From NCBI GenBank assembly GCA_016926135.1, contig JAFGPH010000433.1:3555-67554 (forward strand): a DNA stretch of 64,000 bases, written 5' to 3'. Of the stretch, positions 1-8,026 are shown one piece after another. The notes under the pieces were generated by a model. The model searched no databases, was not told where the DNA came from, and saw only the letters and a list, made by a program, of their open reading frames with translations. Both the position numbers and the translations under genes were made by a program. Positions within the stretch are counted from its first letter, which is position 1. Every line of letters begins with the position of its first letter. The stretch is from Deltaproteobacteria bacterium. GTDB taxonomy: Bacteria; Desulfobacterota; DSM-4660; Desulfatiglandales; HGW-15.

Positions 1-1
1 A

Positions 2-106
2 CTAGGCAACGAGCTGAGTTTCTTCATGAGCTACTACAAATCATCTGACCGGGCTTTGGTCCATTTCAACTTCGGACATTCCGTCCCTTATACCGGCGAT
101 GATTAG
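2..106 (+). CDS. 3' end of an unidentified protein (5' truncated by window)
   Basis: An open frame runs from the window edge to TAG at 104-106 and gives about 34 residues ending HFNFGHSVPYTGDD. The residues are rich in aromatic and alternating polar/hydrophobic positions, as in a terminal beta-strand, but this is too short to assign a family. No other frame is open here. The frame could also be open by chance; I rate it a little better than even that it is a real gene end. Confidence 0.4.
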   Translation, partial: LGNELSFFMSYYKSSDRALVHFNFGHSVPYTGDD

Positions 107-536
107 AAATTGAAATGCCGTGAGAGAAGGATCCTCCCATAACGGGCATAGAAACCCATGGAGGTCGAGATCATGTCACGAAGAATTCATGTTTACAACC
201 CGGATCCGGGACCTGGTGCTTCAGCGAAAAATCTTTGAAATAAGGGGATTATCACCAGATCTTGTGACGGTCCTGAACAGACCGCCTTGTTCTGCAACAC
301 CTTGTAATTACATCCCAATCCCGATTTAACCAATTTCTCATTTGACCCGCATAATCCGCTAATAGAGCAGGGTGAAATTGGAAACTCGAAATTGGAAATT
401 TGGGGAGGACGAAGGGATGAAAAGCGTGGATTCCTCAATGGGAGAGAGAATGGCGCAAGATGGTGACTCCTGAAACAAGTCTGGTTCTTCTGTCGAATTT
501 CCAATATCCAATTTCCAGTTTCAAACACCAACCCGG
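107..536. other. Intergenic stretch without a supported gene
   Basis: Only short overlapping frames with no recognisable domain are present. The main content is an inverted pair of GAAATTGGAAA-type words (374-401 and 495-526), described separately. No terminator or promoter is convincing. Confidence 0.5.
374..526. repeat. Inverted pair of GAAATTGGAAATT word repeats
   Basis: Positions 374-401 read as two copies of GAAATTGGAAA; 495-526 carry the reverse-complement words (AATTTCCAATATCCAATTTCC). The same word recurs downstream of the porin gene near 25340-25361. It looks like a dispersed intergenic repeat rather than a coding signal. Confidence 0.6.
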
Positions 537-545
537 ATGGGTGCC

Positions 546-743
546 ATGAGAGTTGAGAAGATTTTCAGGGAAGACAGCGGCATGTTGAACAGCCACCCCA
601 ATCCGGGGGTAGAGAAGCTCTGGCGCCTGACCGAGGTGCTGAGAGGCCTGGCTGAGGACAAGTTCACGGGGTACATCAAGGTGAACTACAGCCAGGGGGC
701 GATTGGAAGGGTCGAGAAGTTTGAGGAGATAATGAAGAAGTAG
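546..743 (+). CDS. Small protein, possibly YezD/DUF2292-like
   Basis: A 65-residue protein from ATG 546; an in-frame ATG at 537 and another at 582 are alternatives. GGGTG lies close before 546 but no start has a clear ribosome binding site. The C-terminal half (FTGYIKVNYSQGAIGRVEKF) resembles the short beta-hairpin pattern of YezD/DUF2292 small proteins, where a GSVEI-type strand is followed by a V-x-x-I/V-E-K strand. The N-terminal half would be a helix (LWRLTEVLRGLAED). Function is unknown. It stands alone, followed by repeat-rich spacer and a possible terminator at 1129-1186. The family assignment is from memory of the pattern and is tentative. Confidence 0.5.
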   Translation: MRVEKIFREDSGMLNSHPNPGVEKLWRLTEVLRGLAEDKFTGYIKVNYSQGAIGRVEKFEEIMKK

Positions 744-879
744 GTTCGAGAGGTTCGAGGTTCAGGGTTGAAGACGACAGGAACAGAATACATTAGACAG
801 CCTTTCCGTGCAGCCTCGTGGTTGGCACAACACAATGGTCCCAGCAAGAGATGATAGATCATGAAGCGGTTGAGCTTCG

Positions 880-950
880 CTTGTTGCCTTCCGGCCAGTC
901 AGTGGAAGGCAACAGAGAAATAGGCTCTGCGCCTCTGCGGTGAATCCCGG
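880..950. repeat. Stem-loop repeat, copy 1
   Basis: A perfect 10-bp inverted repeat, GTTGCCTTCC (883-892) and GGAAGGCAAC (904-913), is followed by AGAAATAGGCTCTGCGCCTC and TGCGGTGA. A second copy with the same stem and the same downstream block is at 9836-9916, before the TpsA gene. Two copies with conserved stem and flank mark a dispersed element. Confidence 0.75.
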
Positions 951-1016
951 GTTTAACGGACTTTTCATTTCCGGCTAATATGCATCAAATAGATGGAGGA
1001 TAGAACATAGCACAAG

Positions 1017-1090
1017 ATGATCAACGGTCAATGATCGATGCCCAATGATAAATGATCGATGATCAATGTTAAATGATCAATGTTAGATGA
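1017..1090. repeat. Degenerate tandem AATGATCAATG words
   Basis: Seven or so variants of (A)ATGATCAATG / ATGATCGATG follow each other without regular spacers. Related words occur near 25413-25452 and 53634-53655. The lack of constant repeat length and of unique spacers excludes a CRISPR array. Confidence 0.65.
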
Positions 1091-1128
1091 CCAGGGTCCT
1101 TTGCTGACCTGACCAACATCAGGCCCCA

Positions 1129-1186
1129 GAAAGCCCGGATCGAGAGCGAGAGGTTTCATACGTTCTTGATTCGGGCTTTTTGTTTT
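1129..1186 (+). terminator. Probable rho-independent terminator
   Basis: AAAGCCCGGATC (from about 1130) pairs with GATTCGGGCTTT (about 1168-1179), leaving a loop of about 25 bases, and is followed by TTTTGTTTTTG. The long loop makes it weaker than a classic terminator. It would end transcription from the upstream + strand. Confidence 0.5.
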
Positions 1187-1202
1187 TGATAACCCCAATC
1201 CC

Positions 1203-1256
1203 TTCCCCCTTCTCACCCTCTCCCCTGGCGGGAGAGGGCCCAGGATGAGGGGGAAA
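1203..1256. repeat. CCCTCTCCC/GGGAGAGGG palindromic repeat
   Basis: A perfect 9-bp stem, CCCTCTCCC (1216-1224) and GGGAGAGGG (1230-1238), with loop CTGGC, plus outer complementary arms TTCCCCC (from 1203) and GAGGGGGAA (to 1255). A shorter relative with the same stem is at 29242-29267. This is a dispersed extragenic palindrome type. Confidence 0.7.
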
Positions 1257-1555
1257 CAGGAAGAAAGGAGGTGATATTCAACCAGAGGTCAGAGGACAGA
1301 AGTCAGAGATCAGAAACGAAAACAACAAGACAATCACAACGAAGGAGACCTCCAGAAAAAGCCAAACCCTGGGTAACCGGGGGACGGAAAGCCAAGGATC
1401 CGGAGGAAGAAGTAGGCAGTAGCGAGTAAGCAGTAGGCAGGGATGTTTTCGATTCCACTACGGACTACGGACCACTGACTGCGGACAACATCGGACCGCC
1501 TGGCTGCCTGAGGGAGAGAAGAGGAAACCCTTTTTACCACTGGAGGTAAAGACAG

Positions 1556-2434
1556 ATGAAAAAGTTAGCAGTATTTGCACTTGCAGCCATGCTTGTTTTC
1601 GGTTTTGCCGGGCAGGCCATGGCATACAACTACGGCACGCTGGTGCAGTTCATCTACGAAGGAGACGTGGATGGGAGCGATCTCTACGAGGTGAACACGG
1701 GCCTGGGCAGCGTCAAAACCGGGGAACTCACGCCCCTGCCGAGGACCGTCACTGCGGGCCAGCCGCTCGAGGACTTGAGTCAGTTCAAAACGGACAAGTG
1801 GAGCGATCTCTTTGTCGGCTTCACCAGCCAGTACTCCTACACAGTGACGGTTGGGGCTCCTTACCAGAAAGATACCTACAAGCACGTGTTCATGACAACC
1901 AAAAGCTCTAATGTCCCCGATGTTGATGACGGTTACTTCACGTCCTTCTCAGGCAACGCCTCAGGGCTGATAGCCACTGTTCCGACACCGGTCACGTCAA
2001 AAAGCAGCCCCACCGGCGGCTCCTGGGTATCCTACTGGGAATACATGGAAGTCTACCCTGCCGGTTTCAACACGCAGGGCGCCTACACCGGTTTCAACCA
2101 CAATAGCGCGGCTGACAGCGTTGTCGAACTCGACAGCCTGGCCGATGCCAACAACAATCTGGTCGTCGGAAATTTCATCGACCTGTACCTATGGCAGTAT
2201 CTGGAGTTTGACCCGTACGTTGGCGATACCCAGAGGGGCTTTGTGGGCTACGACGGCGCGTGGGCCGACAGCCCCATCGCCAAGATCAGGATCGGCGTGA
2301 TGGCTGACGGAGACGACACAGACCTGCTGCCGGAGCTTTACACCCAGATCAACCCGGTCCCGGTTCCGGGGAGCGTGCTGCTGCTCGGTTCCGCCCTGCT
2401 GGGGCTTTTCGGGATCAGAAGGAAGAGAAGCTGA
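1556..2434 (+). CDS. VPxP/PEP-CTERM sorted secreted protein
   Basis: A 292-residue secreted protein. The start is fixed by GGAGGT about 10 bases before ATG 1556. Residues 1-23 are a Sec signal peptide (MKKLAVFALAAMLVFGFAGQAMA). The last 25 residues form an exosortase sorting tag: VPVPGSV, a hydrophobic LLLGSALLGLFGI segment, then RRKRS. The body is rich in Y, T, S, D and G with no catalytic motif seen. In this family the tag is recognised by an exosortase that removes it and releases or anchors the protein at the cell surface; the matching enzyme is probably the exosortase at 53649-55202. The VPVP motif fits the VPLPA-CTERM type better than classic PEP. The next gene starts 89 bases downstream. 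Confidence 0.85.
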   Translation: MKKLAVFALAAMLVFGFAGQAMAYNYGTLVQFIYEGDVDGSDLYEVNTGLGSVKTGELTPLPRTVTAGQPLEDLSQFKTDKWSDLFVGFTSQYSYTVTVGAPYQKDTYKHVFMTTKSSNVPDVDDGYFTSFSGNASGLIATVPTPVTSKSSPTGGSWVSYWEYMEVYPAGFNTQGAYTGFNHNSAADSVVELDSLADANNNLVVGNFIDLYLWQYLEFDPYVGDTQRGFVGYDGAWADSPIAKIRIGVMADGDDTDLLPELYTQINPVPVPGSVLLLGSALLGLFGIRRKRS

Positions 2435-2475
2435 AGGGAATGACGATTGTCGATTGACGATTGTCGAATGACACA
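2435..2475. repeat. TGACGATTGTCGA words
   Basis: The spacer reads AATGACGATTGTCGATTGAC then GATTGTCGAATGAC, i.e. three overlapping copies of a TGACGATTGTCGA word. This is one of several degenerate word families in the spacers of this window. Confidence 0.55.
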
Positions 2476-2523
2476 CTAACGGAAGACAGAATCAATAACC
2501 CTATTTGATGAAGGAGTAAGATC

Positions 2524-4164
2524 ATGATGAAGAAGTTGTTTCAAGGTGCGGTAGTCGGAGCTGCCATGCTGGGCCTCATGGGGTCGGCAAGTGCGGCGAA
2601 TCTTACACTCAACCTTTACGGGGCCTCGGCCCAGCATACGTTCTGGAATGCGGCCGTTCCGGTGTACCTGTCCACTTATCTTGGCTGCGACAGCGTGAAC
2701 ACGGATAATACGAATTCGAAGCACGGCATCTCTGTAGGCAGCCTCTGCGATCTGACAGCTACGGATGCGGATACCATCACCATCCGCTACTCGTCCAACA
2801 ACTCCTCCTTCGGTATCGGCGCAACCTGCGGTATGCAGAAATACAGCGATAATGATCCAACAGTTGACCTCACAGCAAATCCTCCCAGACCTCCTTGCCC
2901 TGCCGGACAGATCTACATGTGCGCCGCTCCGGGATCCTGCGGCACCACGGCCAGGACCTGCCAGGAGGTGCATGTGGGCGCGTCCGACGTGGAACTGACC
3001 TCTTTTACTCAGACTGTTGATCAGCCCAATACTTGGACCTACACCTACTCCGTACAGTGCCCTGATGCCGGCAACCAGTCTGCAGAGTTCTTGGCTGCAG
3101 GCTGCCCCGGGATCTTCCAGCTTCCAAATGGCACCGCCAAGAGCGTGGTCGTTCCTTTCGGGTTCTTTGCCAGCAATGATGTGACCAAGTGGCGCTGCAC
3201 GGCCCCGGCCCCGACCGGCCCCGCAGGCGAGCACTACGCCTATCCCCACTGGGGGTGGCAGTGTCTGGAGACGGACGAGAATGGGAACCTTTCACCGGGA
3301 AGCGGCAAGTCCACGGATTGTATCGGTTACTTCAAGTGCGTGGGCGGCGTTTGCTCGGGCGGTGCAAGGGTCGGCCAGCCATGTACATCAGGATTGGAGA
3401 AAGGCCCCTTGGGATGCCCGGATAGTTACGCCGACACCGCGTGCAAGCAAATGCCCATCGACAACCTGAGCCGGCTCATGGTTCTCCAGATCTTCAGCAA
3501 AGACAACGAAGACTGGCTGGACCGGTGGAATCAGTTCGGCCCCTGGTATCCGGATGCGGGCATCGTGCGCTGCATGCGCTGCGCCGGCTCCGGCACCCAT
3601 GCCACGCTGGACATGCAGGTCTTCCGGGGTGATGCCCTAATCATGGATGCCTCCCTGCATGGACGATTCTATCATCATGAGAGCTCAAGCGACCTGACGA
3701 AATGCGTTGACGAGAACGGCTGGCCTGCATCTTGGGGAACCCCTTCCTGGGCGACCGACCAGGATTACGGCCCGGTGAGATATGCGGTGGGCTATGCGGA
3801 TGTGGACAAGATCATCAACTCCACCTCCTACCCCAACACACACATCGTCAAGTACCAGGGCGTTGAGCCGGCCCGGGCCAAGATCGAGAACAACGAATAC
3901 AACTTCTGGGCCGCCCAGACCCTGTACTGGAATCCAACCGAGATAACCAACCTGGGGTTGGACGCGCTTCTCAATGACCCGGTAAAGGGTCTGATCGCGG
4001 CTGCTCAGAATCAGGGTTTCCTGAACGGCATCTTCCCCCAGAACATGTTCTGGACCACCAACGGCGCGATGGCCTGCCAGAAGACGCCCTTCGAGCCTGC
4101 GTACCCGACCGTGGTGTCCACTACGTCACCCTACTACCCCAACGCGTATGACGCAGCCCCTTAA
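2524..4164 (+). CDS. Secreted PstS-fold (substrate-binding-like) protein with Cys-rich insertions
   Basis: A 546-residue protein with a signal peptide ending at SASAA (about residue 25). Several elements of the phosphate-binding PstS fold can be read in order: LYGASAQHTFWNAAVPVYL, HVGASDVEL, NLSRLMVLQIFSKDNEDW, and CMRCAGSGTHATLD, equivalent to the GSGT phosphate loop region. Two cysteine-rich stretches are inserted, one near residues 120-150 and one near 255-305 (FKCVGGVCSGGARVGQPC), which are foreign to ordinary PstS and would probably be disulfide-bonded. There is no ABC permease or ATPase gene nearby, so uptake is not implied. It could be a surface or periplasmic ligand-binding protein. 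No sorting tag is seen at the C-terminus (YYPNAYDAAP). ATG 2524 is preceded by GGAGTAAG. Confidence 0.65.
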   Translation: MMKKLFQGAVVGAAMLGLMGSASAANLTLNLYGASAQHTFWNAAVPVYLSTYLGCDSVNTDNTNSKHGISVGSLCDLTATDADTITIRYSSNNSSFGIGATCGMQKYSDNDPTVDLTANPPRPPCPAGQIYMCAAPGSCGTTARTCQEVHVGASDVELTSFTQTVDQPNTWTYTYSVQCPDAGNQSAEFLAAGCPGIFQLPNGTAKSVVVPFGFFASNDVTKWRCTAPAPTGPAGEHYAYPHWGWQCLETDENGNLSPGSGKSTDCIGYFKCVGGVCSGGARVGQPCTSGLEKGPLGCPDSYADTACKQMPIDNLSRLMVLQIFSKDNEDWLDRWNQFGPWYPDAGIVRCMRCAGSGTHATLDMQVFRGDALIMDASLHGRFYHHESSSDLTKCVDENGWPASWGTPSWATDQDYGPVRYAVGYADVDKIINSTSYPNTHIVKYQGVEPARAKIENNEYNFWAAQTLYWNPTEITNLGLDALLNDPVKGLIAAAQNQGFLNGIFPQNMFWTTNGAMACQKTPFEPAYPTVVSTTSPYYPNAYDAAP

Positions 4165-4246
4165 CGAGGATGTTTGACGTTATCTGACCCCGGGAATAAC
4201 GCCAAGGCTTCGTCCCGGGCGAACAGGGATAGAAACCATTAACCCA

Positions 4247-4280
4247 GGGGAGGGCCGGACGATCCGGCCCTTCCCTTTTT
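4247..4280 (+). terminator. Strong rho-independent terminator
   Basis: GGGAGGGCCGGA (4248-4259) pairs with TCCGGCCCTTCCC (4263-4275, one bulged base) around loop CGA, followed by TTTTT (4276-4280). It closes the unit containing the PstS-fold gene. Confidence 0.85.
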
Positions 4281-4479
4281 GGGACCAAGGGCCGTGCTGC
4301 AAAATCCTGTGGTCATCGTGACACACTGCAGGAAGTCTCACTTTGGAAAGCGGATTCGGGGCTTTCAGTTTTTCCCGACAAGCCCTGAAGAACTGCCTGC
4401 CTCATGAAGAGTTAACAGGGGATTCACATTCCTCTAACAAATCCACGTCATCTTGTCGGATATGGGGAGAGGGAATCAC
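4281..4479. other. Leader of the STN-domain gene
   Basis: About 200 bases without a gene, ending in GGGGAGAGGG just before ATG 4480. I see no clear sigma-70 or sigma-54 site. Confidence 0.4.
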
Positions 4480-5391
4480 ATGGTAACAATACTCAAATGG
4501 GTGGGCGTGGCTTTGTTGCTGCTGACCCGCGTGTCCGCAGTCGCCGCGGCCACGGACGGGAAACCGCCGGGGTTGCATTACGGAAACGGTTTGGTGAGCT
4601 TGAAGGGAGGAGGAATGCAGCTCATGGAGGTCCTTGAAGGGATCTCGCGCTCTGCGGGTCTGGAGATCATCCTTTTCGACCTCCCCCGATCTTCGGCGCT
4701 ACGCGCGGAGCTGCACCAGGTACCTTTGGAAGATGCCCTGAGCAGAATACTCAGGGGATACAGCTACGCGATCATCCATCAACCGGGAAACGTGCCCGGA
4801 AACGTGCGGGTCTTTGAGAAGCCCCGCACTTTCACAAACCGTAAAGACCGAGCGGCCACGGCAGATGAGCACCAGGATATCCCGGGAACAGGAGCAGGGG
4901 GTCTGGCGCCTGAACGGGTCTCGTCCTTTCCGCCTCGGAAAGCGACCAACAGTGGGGGACGAGAGGCTGAACACAAGGTATCCGCTCCTTCTTCGGCGGC
5001 CGATCCCCAGTTCCGTTACAGCCCCTCCAGTCATGGAGGCCCTGGGTCAGCCACCCCCCTGCCCGTTACAGTATCAACCGATACAGCCGCTGAGGGCACT
5101 GAATCGCCCTCTCCCACAAGCAGTCCGGGCACAGGAGTGGCGGGGGCGCAATCCGCTTTACCGCAACAGGATGCCATGGAGACCGGCGGAGGAACGCCGG
5201 GACAGGTTGCCCCTGCTGGATACACGCGGGCCACGGGAGGAGGGAGCTACGAACAGTACCTCCAGCAGCGGATTGCCTCAGGCATTTCGGACAGGGAGTA
5301 TGAGAAATGGGCGGCGGTGCGGGGCTCGGCATACGTCATGCACGACAGGGAACGCCTGGCGAACCATCAGGCCATGATGGCGGGGCAGTGA
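4480..5391 (+). CDS. Periplasmic protein with STN/secretin-like N domain
   Basis: 303 residues from ATG 4480, chosen because GGGGAGAGGG lies 6-9 bases upstream and a signal peptide follows directly (MVTILKWVGVALLLL to about AAA). A TTG 27 bases upstream would extend it. Residues about 35-110 (LVSLKGGGMQLMEVLEGISR, then PLEDALSRILRGYSYAI) match the STN fold found at the N-terminus of TonB-dependent receptors and secretins: a short beta strand, a helix, and a LxxALxxLLxGxxL-type helix. The remaining 190 residues are P/S/T/G-rich and low complexity, with no barrel or secretin core. It is therefore a free STN domain on a flexible tail. With TonB and TPS genes nearby it may be an adaptor, but this is inference. 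Confidence 0.55.
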   Translation: MVTILKWVGVALLLLTRVSAVAAATDGKPPGLHYGNGLVSLKGGGMQLMEVLEGISRSAGLEIILFDLPRSSALRAELHQVPLEDALSRILRGYSYAIIHQPGNVPGNVRVFEKPRTFTNRKDRAATADEHQDIPGTGAGGLAPERVSSFPPRKATNSGGREAEHKVSAPSSAADPQFRYSPSSHGGPGSATPLPVTVSTDTAAEGTESPSPTSSPGTGVAGAQSALPQQDAMETGGGTPGQVAPAGYTRATGGGSYEQYLQQRIASGISDREYEKWAAVRGSAYVMHDRERLANHQAMMAGQ

Positions 5392-5539
5392 GAGTCTGTT
5401 TGTGGCAAGGCGCCTGCCGGCTACTGCCAGCCATGTGTCGATCAGTGCAAACAGCCAGCATCAATGTGAGTGCCCCGCAAGGACAAGGTCACGCCTGAAT
5501 CGCACTTCGTGGTGAGCAGTTCTAATCGGAATCTGACCG

Positions 5540-5560
5540 TTCCCTAAAGGAATCTTAAAC
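5540..5560 (+). promoter_or_regulatory. Shared upstream element, copy 1
   Basis: TTCCCTAAAGGAATCTTAAAC contains a TTCC/GGAA inverted pair around CTAAA. A near copy, AATCCGCTAAAGGATTCTGA followed by AC, lies at 7853-7874 upstream of TpsB. Both sit 90-175 bases before a start codon on the same strand. The role is unknown; a regulator site is one possibility. Confidence 0.35.
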
Positions 5561-5631
5561 CTTCCCTGCGAGAAGTGAGGGGTGATGGCGTCTTTGTGAA
5601 AACGAAAAGGTTGGAAGGGAGTCATCTATCT

Positions 5632-7722
5632 ATGAGAGCGTTTCCTCGGATATCGACAATGTGTGTAAGGCCGCTTCTACTCCTCGCCGTTTCTGCCCTT
5701 CTGGCAGGGTGCGCCGCAACCAGGGAAGCCAAGGTGATCAAACCGGGGGATCTGATGCAGGTCCACTACACCTGCCGGCTCAAGGACGGAAGAATTGTGG
5801 ACACCACCTCCGAAGACAAGGCACGTGATGAAAAGCAGGAGAAATCACGGCTCTTCAAGCCTAGCCGCCAGGGGTATCAACCGATCCTCATGCAGGCTGG
5901 AGGCTTGGTGGCAGGGGCTCCAGAGGACGACCGCCAGAAGGGCTTCAAAGATCATATCGCGGTTCTCCTGGCAGAACGGGTGGTGGGACTCAGTACAGGC
6001 AAGGCCACATCCCTTGAGCTCAAGGGCGATCTCATGTCCTCGCTGAAGGACGAGGACCGCTATCTGCAGTTGGCCAGGATCTGGCGCTATCCCAAAGGGG
6101 AGACAGTGGCAAAGAAGCAGTATGAGGAGACCTTGGGAAAGGCGCCGGAGATCGGCCATGAGATACCCTGGCGCCCTCCCTTCACAGCAAGGGTGGTAGA
6201 CGTCACGGAGCATTTCGTCAAACTCAAGATCTCCGTCCCCCCGGACACGGACATGGAAACCCCTTTTGGAACCGGAAAGATCAGGGACGCGGGAGTGCGA
6301 TGGGAAGTCGACATAGACGCACGGGAGGGCACCCTTGTAAGGTCCGGGTCTCTGCTGGGACGCATTGTGGAGGTGGGCGAGAAGACGTTCAAGGTGGACT
6401 TCGGCTATCCCTTTGGAAACGAGCCCCTTCTCTGTGAAGTCATGGCCGAACCCGCCTCGAAGCACCAGGTCGGGAAACTGGCTCAGACCTCGAGCCAAAA
6501 GGGCGGAAGGAAGGCCAAACACAAGCGCTCCGGTGACGCTCCAAGTGACACACCAGATAGGAAAGAAGCCCCGAAACGCTCTGCGATGCTGAAGGAGGAG
6601 GCGGCCGTTGAACTGACGGGAAAGGGCACGGTTGGAAGTCAGACAGGGAAGTCCGAGCCCCTGAAGGTGGAGACAGGCGATCTGGTGGAGGTCGATTACG
6701 AGGCGACCCTGGATGACGGAACCCTGGTTCAGACCACTCGCCGGGAGGCTTTCGATGATCCTGCCGCGAAGAAGCACGCCTGGTCCAGGCAGCCACAAGT
6801 CTTCGGACCCATTGAGATTATCGCAGGGGAACGAACTGTTTTTCCAGGGCTCGGTGATGCCGTGGCAGGCATGACTCGGGGCGAAAAGAAGGAGGTACCC
6901 CTTGTCCCCGACATGGCCTTCGGCCCGAAGGATCCCAAGAGGATCGTGAAATTCGACTCAATCAAGCGGTTCCCGAAAATAGGCTTCGTCAACGCAAAGG
7001 AATACACTCAGCGGTTCGGGACGTTTCCGGTCAAGGGCAAGGAAGTGCAGTTCACGCCCTACTTCAAATCCCGCGTGATCGAGGTCACCGAGAACCATGT
7101 GAAGCTTAAGGCCCTGGCCCGGCATGGCGAGCGCGTGAAGAACGACTTCGGCGGATACACCGAAACCCGGATAGAAGGGGATGAGGTCTTGCTCCAACTG
7201 ATCCCCGAAATCGGGGCGCCGTTTGAAATGGAAGGCAAGAGGGGTGTCATCAAGGCCTATGACGACAAGACCTTTACCGTGGACTACAATCACCCTCTCG
7301 CCGGAGAACCCGTGGTGCTGGAGGTTGAGGTCCTGTCAGTGATCAAGGCATCGGAGCTGAAGGCCGTGAAACTCCCATGGCTGGAGGATCATGACCAGGG
7401 GGTAGAGAGAGCACGACTTGAGGGCAAGCCGGCTTTTCTGCTCCTCTACGCAGCCTGGTGCTCCTGGAGCAAGAAGATCATGAACGAGAGCCTGGAAGAC
7501 CCGAGGCTCAAGATGATGAAAGACCAGTTCGTGTGGGTCAAGGTGAACTCCGACGAGCACAAGGACATTCACGAGCTTTATGAGCAGAAGGGGTTCCCGT
7601 TGGTGGTGGTGCTGAACCCCAAGGGCGAGGTGATCAAGAAGATCGACGGGTACAGGGACGGCGGGGCGCTGGCCAGGGAGTTGAAGGGGATGCTGGGGGA
7701 GCAGGTGGCACAAAAGAAGTGA
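5632..7722 (+). CDS. Lipoprotein with two SlyD/FKBP-like domains and a C-terminal thioredoxin-like domain
   Basis: 696 residues from ATG 5632, which has GGAAGGGAG upstream; a GTG 57 bases earlier would bury the signal. The lipobox is LLAGC near residue 24. Domain 1 (about 35-285) and domain 2 (about 345-590) each begin with an FKBP-type strand (GDLMQVHYTCRLKDG; GDLVEVDYEATLDDG). Each ends with a SlyD-type motif (VDFGYPFGNEP; VDYNHPLAGEPVVLEVEV), so both are probably peptidyl-prolyl isomerase or chaperone folds. The last 120 residues are thioredoxin-like (FLLLYAAWCSWSKKI, GFPLVVVLNPKGEV), but the second active-site Cys is Ser (CSWS), so dithiol oxidoreduction by the usual mechanism is unlikely. 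It lies just before the TPS pair and may help fold exported proteins. That role is inferred from context. Confidence 0.75.
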   Translation: MRAFPRISTMCVRPLLLLAVSALLAGCAATREAKVIKPGDLMQVHYTCRLKDGRIVDTTSEDKARDEKQEKSRLFKPSRQGYQPILMQAGGLVAGAPEDDRQKGFKDHIAVLLAERVVGLSTGKATSLELKGDLMSSLKDEDRYLQLARIWRYPKGETVAKKQYEETLGKAPEIGHEIPWRPPFTARVVDVTEHFVKLKISVPPDTDMETPFGTGKIRDAGVRWEVDIDAREGTLVRSGSLLGRIVEVGEKTFKVDFGYPFGNEPLLCEVMAEPASKHQVGKLAQTSSQKGGRKAKHKRSGDAPSDTPDRKEAPKRSAMLKEEAAVELTGKGTVGSQTGKSEPLKVETGDLVEVDYEATLDDGTLVQTTRREAFDDPAAKKHAWSRQPQVFGPIEIIAGERTVFPGLGDAVAGMTRGEKKEVPLVPDMAFGPKDPKRIVKFDSIKRFPKIGFVNAKEYTQRFGTFPVKGKEVQFTPYFKSRVIEVTENHVKLKALARHGERVKNDFGGYTETRIEGDEVLLQLIPEIGAPFEMEGKRGVIKAYDDKTFTVDYNHPLAGEPVVLEVEVLSVIKASELKAVKLPWLEDHDQGVERARLEGKPAFLLLYAAWCSWSKKIMNESLEDPRLKMMKDQFVWVKVNSDEHKDIHELYEQKGFPLVVVLNPKGEVIKKIDGYRDGGALARELKGMLGEQVAQKK

Positions 7723-8026
7723 TGTGAAGAAGATCTCTCGCAGAGCACGCAGAGGTCACAGTGAAGTGAAGGCGCTTCCTGTCACTGACCCGATCGGGAT
7801 CGGCCGTAAGCAGAAGACTATTGGCGATCCCCTACTTTAACCGAACGCAAACAATCCGCTAAAGGATTCTGAACACGCGATTGGGAAAAAGGATCCCAAA
7901 GTCAGGGTATGCGTTCATCAGTGGTGCTACTGCTGCCTTGGCGACATTTGCGCTTCACCCGCCGTTTCTGTGGCGGGCTTTGCGTGAGACACCTCCTGAT
8001 CGGCACTAAAACCAGAAACGTGAACT
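7723..8026. other. Intergenic region before TpsB
   Basis: About 300 bases. It holds a CTCGCAGAGCACGCAGAGG word (7738-7756), the second copy of the shared upstream element (7853-7874), and a small CCCGCC/GGCGGG hairpin near 7959-7978. No gene is supported. Confidence 0.5.
7853..7874 (+). promoter_or_regulatory. Shared upstream element, copy 2
   Basis: The inverted pair AATCC (7853-7857) and GGATT (7864-7868) brackets GCTAAA and is followed by CTGAAC. It closely resembles the element at 5540-5560. See that entry. Confidence 0.35.

Larger units (their letters stand above)
744..1555. other. Repeat-rich intergenic region
   Basis: About 0.8 kb with no supported gene. In order it holds a GGTTCGAGGTTCAGGGTTGA-type word (745-770), a stem-loop repeat copy (880-950), AATGATCAATG words (1017-1090), a terminator-like hairpin (1129-1186), a CCCTCTCCC/GGGAGAGGG palindrome (1203-1256), and word-like strings such as CAGTAGGCAG (about 1410-1440) and GGACTACGGACCACTGAC (about 1460-1490). 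The leader of the next gene begins near 1500. Confidence 0.6.

Noticed and set aside
826..842. Sigma-54 promoter-like TTGGCACAACACAATGG
   Set aside because: Lacks the GC element at the required spacing (TTGC expected), and no gene follows within 700 bases.
1017..1090. Possible CRISPR-like array
   Set aside because: Words overlap, vary in length and have no unique spacers of constant size.
1264..1276. Strong Shine-Dalgarno-like AAAGGAGGTGAT
   Set aside because: No start codon or open frame follows at a usable distance.
7955..8010. Possible cyclic-di-GMP (GEMM) riboswitch on the - strand because of an ACGCAAAGCC string
   Set aside because: The preceding CAAACC and tetraloop-receptor parts of the GEMM fold are absent, and no - strand gene follows.
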